Source: Oscillospiraceae bacterium (GTDB taxonomy: Bacteria > Bacillota > Clostridia > Oscillospirales > Oscillospiraceae). From it: DNA of 14,654 nt. Each line of letters opens with the position of its first letter. Position 1 is the first letter of the stretch. The translations under genes were made by a program, and so were the position numbers. This document shows, one piece after another, positions 5,567 to 12,819 of the stretch. The stretch covers positions 1 through 14,654 of the forward strand of contig JAITQY010000008.1 of the NCBI GenBank assembly GCA_031288675.1, given 5' to 3'. The notes below the pieces were generated by a model. The model was not told the DNA's origin and made no database searches. It saw only the letters and a list, made by a program, of their open reading frames with translations.

Positions 5567-6619
5567 TCAGCCCGCAATTATCTTCCTTGAGGTTTCATAC
5601 ATCGCTTCCTGGAATGCCGGTGTTACCATTTCAGCGCCGTAATAGCTTATCGTCGCAAGCTTGCCGGGCTGAGTATAATGCTTTGCGAACGCCGTCCCGT
5701 ATTCTCTCTGCTTTTCTTCGGAAGTTGACGCTGGGTCATATTTCTCCGGAATCACCGCGATTGCGATTTTGTCGCCGACCTCGTCAAACAGCCGCTTGGT
5801 GTCGTTCATCGCCTGCGGAACCCATCCGTCAAAACCTCCGTCGATAAAGCACTTTACGCGTTCCTCAACGTGACCGCAGCTGTGAAGCGTCGCTATCTTG
5901 CCTTTGCTGTGGATATGGTCGGTTAGCAGCCGCATATTAGGAACAAAGAAGTCATACGCGATTTGCTCAGAGAAGAACGGCGCTCTCTGCGCGCCCCAGT
6001 CGTCGTGAATGTCAAAACCGTCAAGACTGGGGAAATACTCGCAGTACTTGTCCACTACCTTGCACGCAAACTCCGCGATCTCTTGCAAGAATTTCTTCAC
6101 AGCGTCCTCTTGATCCTCGTCCAATAATGCCATAGCCGCCGGTGCAAAGTCCATAAAACTAATCAAACGCTCAAACCCGAATCCATTAACAAGCGTAAAT
6201 ACAGTAAATATACGCGGATCAATCTTTGCTTTCGCGGCGTTGCCCTCCCAGTCCCATTTGTCAAGGTCGGGAAACTTGATTTTATCCGCGATTTCGTTCG
6301 CGTCGGAGATAAAAGGTTCGCCGGGTCGGACTATCGAACCGCCTGCAGACGCTATGTACTCCCATTCGATACCGAACTCGTCAGTCGTACCGTTTGGTCC
6401 CCCGCGTCCGAGCTTATCATCGTACATCGAATCAATAAGCATTGAACCCTCCGACGGCGAAGGCAACCACCAAGGCTTCTTCTCCCAATAGAACGCGTTA
6501 AAATTCTCTCTCGGCGTCAGCGGAGTATTAAAAATCGGCAGTCCGGGACGCCCCATGAATCCGGAAATAGTGTCAATTGCCTGTAGTTCTTGCTTAGAAA
6601 AAGGTATTCGGCGATTCAT
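5567..6619 (-). CDS. Uroporphyrinogen decarboxylase-superfamily protein (corrinoid methyltransferase-like)
   Basis: A 350-residue protein of the UroD superfamily (PF01208 type). In anaerobes such proteins without neighbouring haem genes are mostly methyltransferases linked to corrinoid proteins (MtaA/MtbA-like) or are uncharacterised. Visible: GLPIFNTPLTPRENF (26-40), GFDIHDDWGAQRAPFF (201-216), which is a subfamily hallmark, and LHSCGHVEER (245-254), where H246 and C248 could supply the H-x-C part of a zinc site. The distal cysteine expected in methyltransferases is not seen; the matching region reads TISYYGAEM (323-331). Start ATG at 6619 follows AAGGAG by 9 nt; a longer reading from 6682 would start within the -35 box. 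No corrinoid protein or activase gene lies nearby, so the substrate is unknown. It is not likely to be the true HemE of haem synthesis. Confidence 0.75.
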   Translation of the reverse strand: MNRRIPFSKQELQAIDTISGFMGRPGLPIFNTPLTPRENFNAFYWEKKPWWLPSPSEGSMLIDSMYDDKLGRGGPNGTTDEFGIEWEYIASAGGSIVRPGEPFISDANEIADKIKFPDLDKWDWEGNAAKAKIDPRIFTVFTLVNGFGFERLISFMDFAPAAMALLDEDQEDAVKKFLQEIAEFACKVVDKYCEYFPSLDGFDIHDDWGAQRAPFFSEQIAYDFFVPNMRLLTDHIHSKGKIATLHSCGHVEERVKCFIDGGFDGWVPQAMNDTKRLFDEVGDKIAIAVIPEKYDPASTSEEKQREYGTAFAKHYTQPGKLATISYYGAEMVTPAFQEAMYETSRKIIAG

Positions 6620-6653
6620 ACAAATATTCTCCTTTAAGTTTTTCTTTGATTGT

Positions 6654-6682
6654 ATGGTATCACAAATATCACAACTTGTCAA
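6654..6682 (-). promoter_or_regulatory. Promoter of the UroD-like gene
   Basis: On the - strand: -35 TTGACA (6677-6682), 17-bp spacer, -10 TACCAT (6654-6659) with an extended -10 TG. The spacer contains a direct repeat, TTGTGATAT then TTGTGATAC, which overlaps the -10 and could bind a regulator. The start codon lies about 28 nt from the predicted transcription start. Confidence 0.7.
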
Positions 6683-6755
6683 TAGTTCTTATTAAATACA
6701 TTTCTCTCCGTTGCGCCCGTACAACAAGTTTTGAGAATAGTCTCTAAAAAAACAC

Positions 6756-6784
6756 TTGACAAACACACAGTTTTGTGGTACAAT
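6756..6784 (+). promoter_or_regulatory. Sigma-A promoter of secG
   Basis: -35 TTGACA (6756-6761), 17-bp spacer, -10 TACAAT (6779-6784) with extended -10 TG at 6776-6777. Transcription should start near 6791, 25 nt before the secG ATG. It is back to back with the promoter of the UroD-like gene and probably drives secG and proC, and perhaps truB-ribF. Confidence 0.85.
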
Positions 6785-6815
6785 ATTTAAGCTAATTATC
6801 TAAGGAGATATTGAA

Positions 6816-7049
6816 ATGACCATTGCATTAACGATTGTGCAGCTGATTGCGGGGCTTGTAGTGACCGCTATCGTGCTGATGCAGTCCGGTAAAAGCGCGG
6901 GACTTAGCGGAGCCATTGCTGGCGCGGCTGACACTTTCCTCGCTAAGAACAAAGCGAAAAGCGTTGACGCTCAGTTGGCGCGCATTACTAAGTGGGCGGC
7001 GTTGGTGTTCGTTGTTATTACCATCGTGCTGAATATGCTTGCCGCATAA
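6816..7049 (+). CDS. secG: Preprotein translocase subunit SecG
   Basis: A 77-residue membrane protein, the small accessory subunit of the SecYEG channel. Two hydrophobic segments, about residues 3-22 and 57-76, flank the conserved cytoplasmic loop with LMQSGKSAGLSGAIAG (21-36), ADTFLAKNKAK (38-48) and the following D-x-x-LARITK. Length is typical. AAGGAGAT lies 6 nt before the ATG. It is the first gene of the + strand run and is followed 40 nt later by proC with no terminator between. In many Clostridia secG stands near rnr and smpB; neither is present here. Confidence 0.95.
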   Translation: MTIALTIVQLIAGLVVTAIVLMQSGKSAGLSGAIAGAADTFLAKNKAKSVDAQLARITKWAALVFVVITIVLNMLAA

Positions 7050-7089
7050 GCAGCTTGCCTCGACAGTAACATAGTTAGGAAACCGAAAA

Positions 7090-7887
7090 ATGAAAAAGAT
7101 CGCGTTTATTGGCGCGGGAAATATGGGTGGGGCGGTTCTGCGCTCCGCCCTAAATGTCTTTCCTGCTGAACAATTCATTGTAACTGTAAAAACTCAGACC
7201 CACGCGGATTCGCTCCGTGCGGAGCTTGGCGTGGAGGTCTCTTCATCTAACCTTTCGGCGGCGGAACGGTCGGAGATAATATTCCTTTGTGTAAAGCCGC
7301 AGTATTCAGAACCGGTACTTGCCGAAATCGCTCCGGCGTTCAAAGAGGGCGATAAAACCCTCGTTTCTATTATGGCAGGCAAATCAACGGAATGGATCGC
7401 TTGCCAGCTTGGGTTACCGGAAGGTTCGCGCCGGATAGTACGCACTATGCCGAATCTTCCTGCGCTTATCGGCAGGGGAATGACGCTTATTGCGGACGGT
7501 TCTGACGTTCCGGAAAAGGTTACTGATATACTTGCTCGGTGCGGCGCGGTGGAATACATCGCGGAAAGTCTTTTCGATATCGGCGGAGTAGTGGCAGGAT
7601 GCACTCCGGCGTGGACGGCTATGTTTGCGGAGTCGCTTGCGGACGCGGGCGTTGCGGCAGGATTGTCTCGTGCCGTTGCTGTCAAACTTGCCGCCTCCGC
7701 AATTGCCGGTACTGCGGAAATGATCGCATCCGGAGTGTACTCTACGGGCGCGCTTAAAGACGCGGTTTGCAGTCCGGGCGGCACTACTATTCGCGGCGTC
7801 GCGGAGCTTGAGCGCGGCGGTTTCCGCGCGGCGGCTATTAACGCTGTTCTCGCGGCATACGATAAACACTCATCTTTACGCGGCTAA
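7090..7887 (+). CDS. proC: Pyrroline-5-carboxylate reductase
   Basis: A 265-residue cytoplasmic enzyme that makes the last step of proline synthesis, reducing pyrroline-5-carboxylate to proline with NAD(P)H. The N-terminal Rossmann loop is IAFIGAGNMGGAV (4-16); the middle carries IVRTMPNLPALIGRGMT (116-132); and the C-terminal family signature is AVCSPGGTTIRGVAELERGG (225-244). Length fits the family. The start is preceded by TAGGAAA about 9 nt upstream, a moderate binding site. It follows secG by 40 nt and probably shares its transcript. proB lies elsewhere in this window on the other strand and proA is not seen, so the proline genes are scattered. Confidence 0.96.
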   Translation: MKKIAFIGAGNMGGAVLRSALNVFPAEQFIVTVKTQTHADSLRAELGVEVSSSNLSAAERSEIIFLCVKPQYSEPVLAEIAPAFKEGDKTLVSIMAGKSTEWIACQLGLPEGSRRIVRTMPNLPALIGRGMTLIADGSDVPEKVTDILARCGAVEYIAESLFDIGGVVAGCTPAWTAMFAESLADAGVAAGLSRAVAVKLAASAIAGTAEMIASGVYSTGALKDAVCSPGGTTIRGVAELERGGFRAAAINAVLAAYDKHSSLRG

Positions 7888-7960
7888 TTGGGGTTTAATT
7901 TGAAGCTGCGTTTAATCCATAATAATAAATAAATTATACTTAATATATCTGATAAATTAT

Positions 7961-8638
7961 ATGCAAGACGGAATTTTACTCGTAAATAAGCCTGCGGAGT
8001 GGACAAGCCATGACGTAGTGGCTAAGCTGCGCGGGATACTGCGTACCAGGCGTATCGGACACGGCGGAACACTCGACCCGATGGCAACGGGAGTATTAGT
8101 GGTGTTCGTAGGTAAGGCGACTAAACAGGTTCAGTTCCATGAATCTGCAAACAAAACCTATGTTGCCGGACTGAAGCTTGGTGTGAGAACCAATACTTAT
8201 GACGTTACCGGTGAGGTAACATACGTTTCCCCGGAGCCGGTAAGCGTATCTGCGGAGCAGCTTGAAACAGCGTTAGAGCGCTTTCGCGGGGAGCAGCAAC
8301 AGTTTCCGCCTATGTTCAGCGCGGTTAAAATTAAAGGCAAAAAGCTGTACGAATATGCCCGGAAAGGGCAGGAAATAGAGCGAAAACCGCGCGGAATTAC
8401 CGTAAATAAATTGGAAATTTTAGGCGGAGCAGACGCGGATTGGACGCTGAATATAGATTGCTCCAAAGGTACTTACATACGTTCGCTTTGCAATGACATC
8501 GGGGATGAGGTCGGAACAGGCGGCACTATGTCAAGTCTCATCCGCACGCGTTCAGGCGATTTCTATCTTGAGCAATGCCACACACTGGAGGAAATAAATG
8601 ACGTCACACAAGACGGTTATTGCCCTTGGATTTTTTGA
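7961..8638 (+). CDS. truB: tRNA pseudouridine-55 synthase TruB, short form
   Basis: A 225-residue enzyme that converts U55 of the tRNA T loop to pseudouridine. It opens GILLVNKPAEWTSHDVV (4-20) and carries the catalytic loop GHGGTLDPMATGVL (33-46) with D39, then KTYVAGLKLGVRTNTYDVTG (65-84) and SKGTYIRSLCNDIG around residue 170. Usual bacterial TruB runs to about 290-310 residues; here the catalytic domain is complete but the protein stops shortly after the GDFYLEQCHTLEEI block, so the C-terminal PUA-like part is missing. The last 41 nt overlap the start of ribF in another frame. The start codon has no visible ribosome binding site; a weak -10-like TATACT (7935-7940) lies just upstream with a poor -35. 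The start is well supported by family alignment. Confidence 0.92.
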   Translation: MQDGILLVNKPAEWTSHDVVAKLRGILRTRRIGHGGTLDPMATGVLVVFVGKATKQVQFHESANKTYVAGLKLGVRTNTYDVTGEVTYVSPEPVSVSAEQLETALERFRGEQQQFPPMFSAVKIKGKKLYEYARKGQEIERKPRGITVNKLEILGGADADWTLNIDCSKGTYIRSLCNDIGDEVGTGGTMSSLIRTRSGDFYLEQCHTLEEINDVTQDGYCPWIF

Positions 8639-9506
8639 CGGGCTGCATATAGGACACGCGGAACTTCTGAAGCGTGTGTTTGAGGTCGGCTGGCAGAACG
8701 GCGCGACCCCTACAATGATGACTTTCGATACGCATCCGGACGAACTTGTAGGGCGAACAGCCGTACCGTTGCTTACCTCCCCGGATGAGCGCGCCGCTAT
8801 TGCGGGTGAATATTTCGGGATTGAGAACATCATCGCGCTGCACTTTGACGAGGACATTCGCCGTATGCCGTGGCAGGACTTCCTGGAGTGGCTGCACGAG
8901 GATTTCGGCGCAATAGGCTTTGTTGTAGGACACGACTTCCGCTTCGGCGCAAATGCGGAGGGCAGCGCCGATAAGCTTTGTCAATGGGTTGACCAAATAC
9001 GCGGAACGCGCGATCCGCGTGTCAGCGGCTATATTGTGCCTGCGGTAACGGTAGACGGGGAGATAGTAAGCTCCACGCTTATCCGGAAATTTCTAACGGA
9101 GGGCGATATAGAAAGGGCTAACCGGTTGCTCGGACGGCGGCACCGCGTAACGGATATTGTGCGCAGCGGATACAGGCTTGGGCGCACTATCGGCGCACCG
9201 ACCATAAATATGCGGTTCCCTAAAGGGGTTATCGTCCCCAAGCGCGGCGTGTACGCGACGCGTCTGCGTATTGAAGATGATCCGGCGCTTTACCGCGCGG
9301 TGACGAATATAGGCGTCCGTCCTACCGTATCTGAACGGGAGGAGGTCACTATCGAAAGTTACGTGCTTGACTTCGACAGGCAGGTTTACGGAAAACGCGG
9401 TCGGGTAGAATTTGAGCGGTTTATCCGCCCGGAACAAAACTTTAAGAATTTAGACGAGTTAAAGCTGCAAATAGAGCGCGACATTCAAACGGTTCGTGCT
9501 ATGTAA
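8598..9506 (+). CDS. ribF: Bifunctional riboflavin kinase/FAD synthetase
   Basis: A 302-residue enzyme that phosphorylates riboflavin to FMN and adenylates FMN to FAD. The N-terminal FMN adenylyltransferase domain shows GFFDGLHIGHAELL (11-24), DTHP (44-47), GHDFRFG (111-117) and SSTLIRKFL (158-166). The C-terminal riboflavin kinase domain shows GRTIGAPTINM (195-205), RGVYATRL (216-223) and NIGVRPTV (237-244). Length is normal. The start at 8598 has GGAGG with good spacing inside the 3' end of truB, so the two are translated from overlapping frames and probably coupled. The protein starts a few residues before the catalytic GFFDG, shorter than in many relatives. It supplies FMN and FAD for the flavoenzymes elsewhere in the window. 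Confidence 0.96.
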   Translation: MTSHKTVIALGFFDGLHIGHAELLKRVFEVGWQNGATPTMMTFDTHPDELVGRTAVPLLTSPDERAAIAGEYFGIENIIALHFDEDIRRMPWQDFLEWLHEDFGAIGFVVGHDFRFGANAEGSADKLCQWVDQIRGTRDPRVSGYIVPAVTVDGEIVSSTLIRKFLTEGDIERANRLLGRRHRVTDIVRSGYRLGRTIGAPTINMRFPKGVIVPKRGVYATRLRIEDDPALYRAVTNIGVRPTVSEREEVTIESYVLDFDRQVYGKRGRVEFERFIRPEQNFKNLDELKLQIERDIQTVRAM

Positions 9507-9565
9507 TGTGCGGTAACGGATAGAAAGTTACGTTTACTGTTTGCGCGGCAAAACACCATAGCTTA

Positions 9566-11362
9566 CTATTCTATATTCGCATTTTGAATATCATAGGTCT
9601 TTCTGTAAATCCCGTTCAAATTCAAGAGTTCGTCATGAGTGCCTTCCTCAGCGACGACGCCGTTTTTGAGTACAAAAATTTTGTCAGCTTCCATAAGTGT
9701 GGTCACGCGGTGGGAGATAATCATCGTGGTGATACTTTTGCCGCCGGAGTTTCTGCGGCGTTTGAGCGCGGAACGAATACTTGCGTCCGTATGAGTATCC
9801 ACAGCGGAGAGCGAATCGTCAAAGATAAGAATATCGCTGTCGCTCATCAGCGCACGCGCAATCGCTACGCGCTGCTTCTGACCGCCGGAGAGCGTAACTC
9901 CGCGCTCACCGACTACGGTTTCATAGCCGTCTTGAAACTTGGTGACGTCATCGTCAATGCACGCCGCTTTTGCCGCTTCGCGTACTTGCTCGATGTTGGG
10001 GTCTTTCAGTTTGATGCCGATGTTACCGCGGATTGATTTGGAGTACAGGAATGGTTCCTGAAGTACGATCCCGATGCGGTCGCGCAGATAGCTTTTTTTG
10101 ATCTTACTTATGTCCGCGCCGCCGATTTTGATAGCGCCTCCGGTAAGATCGTACAGACGCGGCAGCAGCAGCGCAAGCGTAGATTTGCCGCTTCCGGTTC
10201 CGCCGAGGAAAGCTACTGTTTTGCCGGCGGGAATGGTCATATTCAGTTTGCGGAGTACCTGATTGCCGTCGCCGTATCCGAACTCCGCATCTTCAAATAC
10301 AATATCCGCGTCGAGCGGCGGAGTAATGCCGCTGTCAAGACCGGATTCCTCGTCAGCGGTAAGTACTTCCTCAATACGCCCGACCGCGACGAGTACGTGT
10401 GACAGCGTATTTAGTACGCGTCCGAAGCCGCGCAGAGGCCAGAAGAAGATAAACATATATGCGCTGAATGCCGTATACGCGCCTATCGACAAATCACCGC
10501 GGACGACGAGGATTATTCCGGTAAGAGTAATGCCGCTCATTGCGACGCCCATAATTACGTCAAGCGTTGCCCATAGGAGCGCGAAAACATTGTTAAGTTT
10601 GCGCAGTCTGCGGCGGTTTTCTTCATTTTGAGCGTCAAACTTTTCAATTTCAAATTGCTGTCTGCCGAAAGCGCGGACAACGCGCATTCCGGTAAGGTTC
10701 TCCTGAATGACGGTGAACAGCTTGCCTTCTACGTCTTCCTGTTCGGTAGTGAGCTTAGTTATCTTCCCAAAGAACAGACTGCTTGCCAGCGTTACCGGAA
10801 TGACCATCACGGCGGAAATGAGCGTGAGAGTGCGGTTGATAGACCACATTACGAACAGCCCGACAATAAGGAGAAATATAATGCGAATAAATTCTACGGC
10901 GGAGTTTTGCAGGAAGCGGCGTATCTGCTCCACATCGTTGGTCGCGCGCTGGATTATATCACCTGTTTGAGCCTCCGCATGCCACTTGTACGGCAGTCTC
11001 TGCACGTGGGAGTAAACGCGGTCGCGCAGACGTTTGACCGCGCCCTCGCTTGCGCTGTTGTTCCACCAGGAGCGCAGGAATTGGAGCAAACCGGTGATGA
11101 ATGTCAGAAATACAGTCGTAAGTCCCATCATAGGCAGCTGAAAGCCAGTGACCGAGCCGTGCTCTGTAATCAGCCGCGCGTACCACTCAAAGTATCCGGG
11201 TACACTTAGAGGACGACCGCCAAGCACGGTGTCGATAGTTACGCTCATTACGAGCGGCGACACGAACGAGATGAGCATTTCCGCGATCATTATCAAGAAT
11301 CCAGCCGCCAGCGGCAACCGGTATCCTTTTGTATAATTTATTAAGGCACGTAGGTTTTTCAA
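9566..11362 (-). CDS. ABC exporter half-transporter with degenerate catalytic site (BmrC/LmrC-like)
   Basis: A 598-residue membrane protein. The N-terminal exporter domain has six hydrophobic segments near residues 18-38, 78-98, 155-175, 178-198, 265-287 and 295-315. The ATPase domain shows Walker A GGTGSGKST (387-395), Q-loop Q435, signature LSGGQ (491-495), Walker B ILIFD (511-515) and H551. The residue after Walker B, normally the catalytic Glu, is D516 in IFDDSLSAVD. This pattern is typical of the degenerate half of heterodimeric multidrug or lipid exporters such as BmrCD, LmrCD and TM287/288. The partner gene is usually next door, but here the neighbours are proB and, convergently, ribF. 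The start is TTG at 11362 with GAGGA 7 nt upstream. Substrate unknown. It may be cotranscribed with proB, 102 nt upstream. Confidence 0.9.
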   Translation of the reverse strand: MKNLRALINYTKGYRLPLAAGFLIMIAEMLISFVSPLVMSVTIDTVLGGRPLSVPGYFEWYARLITEHGSVTGFQLPMMGLTTVFLTFITGLLQFLRSWWNNSASEGAVKRLRDRVYSHVQRLPYKWHAEAQTGDIIQRATNDVEQIRRFLQNSAVEFIRIIFLLIVGLFVMWSINRTLTLISAVMVIPVTLASSLFFGKITKLTTEQEDVEGKLFTVIQENLTGMRVVRAFGRQQFEIEKFDAQNEENRRRLRKLNNVFALLWATLDVIMGVAMSGITLTGIILVVRGDLSIGAYTAFSAYMFIFFWPLRGFGRVLNTLSHVLVAVGRIEEVLTADEESGLDSGITPPLDADIVFEDAEFGYGDGNQVLRKLNMTIPAGKTVAFLGGTGSGKSTLALLLPRLYDLTGGAIKIGGADISKIKKSYLRDRIGIVLQEPFLYSKSIRGNIGIKLKDPNIEQVREAAKAACIDDDVTKFQDGYETVVGERGVTLSGGQKQRVAIARALMSDSDILIFDDSLSAVDTHTDASIRSALKRRRNSGGKSITTMIISHRVTTLMEADKIFVLKNGVVAEEGTHDELLNLNGIYRKTYDIQNANIE

Positions 11363-11464
11363 GTTAGAATCCTCAAATTAGTAAGTAGTGGGTAGACGAT
11401 AGCAGACAAGGAATTGGATGGCGGCAGAAATGACGTGTACGGGGATAGAACGTGCGGCTGAGGA

Positions 11465-12259
11465 CTACGGACGGAAAAGAGTTCCGACAGGTTTGCCCTC
11501 AAGAATATCGTAGATTGCGTCTATATTATCTCCTCCGGTGATGGTCATTTCAATTCCGCGTTTGAGGGCGTATTCGCCTGCGGAAAGTTTGCTGCTCATA
11601 CCTCCGGTACCCCAGTCACTGCCGCCTCCGGCGGCGATACGCAGATCATCGGTGATCTCGCGCACTTCTGAGATGGCTTTGGCGTTCGGATTAGTGCGCG
11701 GATTGCTGTCGTAAAGACGATCGACATCCGTAAGTAGAATCAGCTTAGACGCGCCGGTGAGTTCGGCGACGATTGCGGAAAGAGTATCGTTGTCGCCGAG
11801 TATTTTGTGTTCTCCGGTTTCGATTTCTCCGGTAGCGACGCTGTCGTTTTCATTGACGACAGGGATAGCGCCGAGTTCGAGAAGCGCGTCAAAGGTATTG
11901 CGCAGGTTGCGTCTGCGCAGGTTGTCTGCAACGTCGTCGTCAGTGAGGAGAATTTGCGCGACGAGCTGACCGTACTCCCCGAACATTTTGTCATAGATGT
12001 GGGTAAGTTCCAATTGCCCTACGGCGGCGCAAGCCTGCTTAAAGCGAAGCTCTGAGGGGCGTTCCGTGAAACGCAGCTTATTGGCGCCGACCGCGATAGC
12101 GCCGGAACTGACGAGAATAACGTCCCAGCCGGAGCCGCGAACGTCCGTAAGAACTCGCGCCAAGCGGTCGATACGGCGCAGATTGACCTCGCGCGTTTCT
12201 TCGCGCGTTAGAGTTGTGGTGCCGACTTTGACGACGACACGGTTAGGTTTTAAGTTCAT
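11465..12259 (-). CDS. proB: Glutamate 5-kinase, without PUA domain
   Basis: A 264-residue cytoplasmic enzyme that phosphorylates glutamate in the first step of proline synthesis. It belongs to the amino acid kinase fold: NRVVVKVGTTTLT (6-18), VSSGAIAVGANKL (50-62), AIPVVNENDSVAT (131-143), ILGDNDTLSA (153-162), LLTDVDRLY (175-183) and GTGGMSSKLSAG (217-228). It stops where the kinase domain ends and lacks the C-terminal PUA domain of the E. coli type, a form common in Firmicutes. No clear ribosome binding site precedes the ATG at 12259, which lies 22 nt after the stop of the gamma-subunit gene, so translation may depend on coupling. proA is not adjacent. Confidence 0.95.
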   Translation of the reverse strand: MNLKPNRVVVKVGTTTLTREETREVNLRRIDRLARVLTDVRGSGWDVILVSSGAIAVGANKLRFTERPSELRFKQACAAVGQLELTHIYDKMFGEYGQLVAQILLTDDDVADNLRRRNLRNTFDALLELGAIPVVNENDSVATGEIETGEHKILGDNDTLSAIVAELTGASKLILLTDVDRLYDSNPRTNPNAKAISEVREITDDLRIAAGGGSDWGTGGMSSKLSAGEYALKRGIEMTITGGDNIDAIYDILEGKPVGTLFRP

Positions 12260-12281
12260 AATAGTTAATATGATTGGAAGA

Positions 12282-12818
12282 TTAGAAATCTCTGCCGAGT
12301 TCAGCGGCTTTGATGTTCATAGCAAGCATTTCGGCTTTGCTGGCGGGTACGGACTTGTTGATAGCCTTGATGAGGGTTTCCCAAGAGCAGAAACTATACT
12401 CTTTCCACAGTTTGCCGATAAGTACGATATTTGCAAGACCTTTCAGCCCGTTGTCTTCCGCGAGCGCTGTGGACGGAACATAAAAGGTCTTAACGTCTGA
12501 GCGCGCGACCTGCATTGAAATCATTGTGCTGTCCGCGAGGATGATACCGCCGGTTGGAACGGCGTCAACGAATTTTTCGAGTGACGGCTGATTCATAACA
12601 ATAAGCTGGTTAGGCGCAACCACAAGAGGACTGCCGATGGGTTCGTCACTAAGGCAAACGCCGCAGTTAGCGGTACCGCCGCGCATCTCCGGACCGTAAC
12701 TTGGAAGCCACGAAAGGTGGCGGTTATCTATAAGTCCGCAATAGGCAAGAACCTTGCCGGCGAATAAAAGTCCCTGTCCGCCGAATCCGGCGAGCAATAA
12801 ATGTAAATCTTTTTTCAT
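12282..12818 (-). CDS. korC: 2-oxoacid:ferredoxin oxidoreductase, gamma subunit
   Basis: A 178-residue subunit of a thiamine-dependent enzyme that oxidatively decarboxylates a 2-oxoacid to its acyl-CoA while reducing ferredoxin. It opens with LLLAGFGGQGLLFAGKVLA (7-25) and has WLPSYGPEMRGGTANCGV (37-54), both hallmarks of the gamma domain. The length is that of a separate gamma subunit. Its ATG lies one base after the beta stop codon, with GGAGG placed in the last codons of beta, so the two are tightly coupled. Substrate (2-oxoglutarate, branched-chain oxoacids or another) cannot be fixed from the sequence; the symbol is generic. Confidence 0.92.
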   Translation of the reverse strand: MKKDLHLLLAGFGGQGLLFAGKVLAYCGLIDNRHLSWLPSYGPEMRGGTANCGVCLSDEPIGSPLVVAPNQLIVMNQPSLEKFVDAVPTGGIILADSTMISMQVARSDVKTFYVPSTALAEDNGLKGLANIVLIGKLWKEYSFCSWETLIKAINKSVPASKAEMLAMNIKAAELGRDF

Positions 12819-12819
12819 G

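Noticed and set aside
5440..5577. A longer moeA reading from 5577.
   Set aside because: It would span the moeA promoter and a hairpin and adds residues unlike MoeA.
7194..7784. 196-codon - strand frame opposite proC.
   Set aside because: Rich in Ser, Ala and Pro as expected for a complementary frame; proC is certain on the other strand.
9507..9565. GTAAC/GTTAC hairpin as terminator between ribF and the ABC gene.
   Set aside because: Only a 5-bp stem with a wide loop and no T run; not convincing.
10628..11209. 193-codon + strand frame opposite the ABC transporter.
   Set aside because: Antisense shadow of a clear transporter gene.
11363..11464. A promoter for the ABC transporter in the proB-ABC gap.
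   Set aside because: Only weak matches such as TTGTCT with TACTTA at a 16-bp spacer; not reported as a feature.
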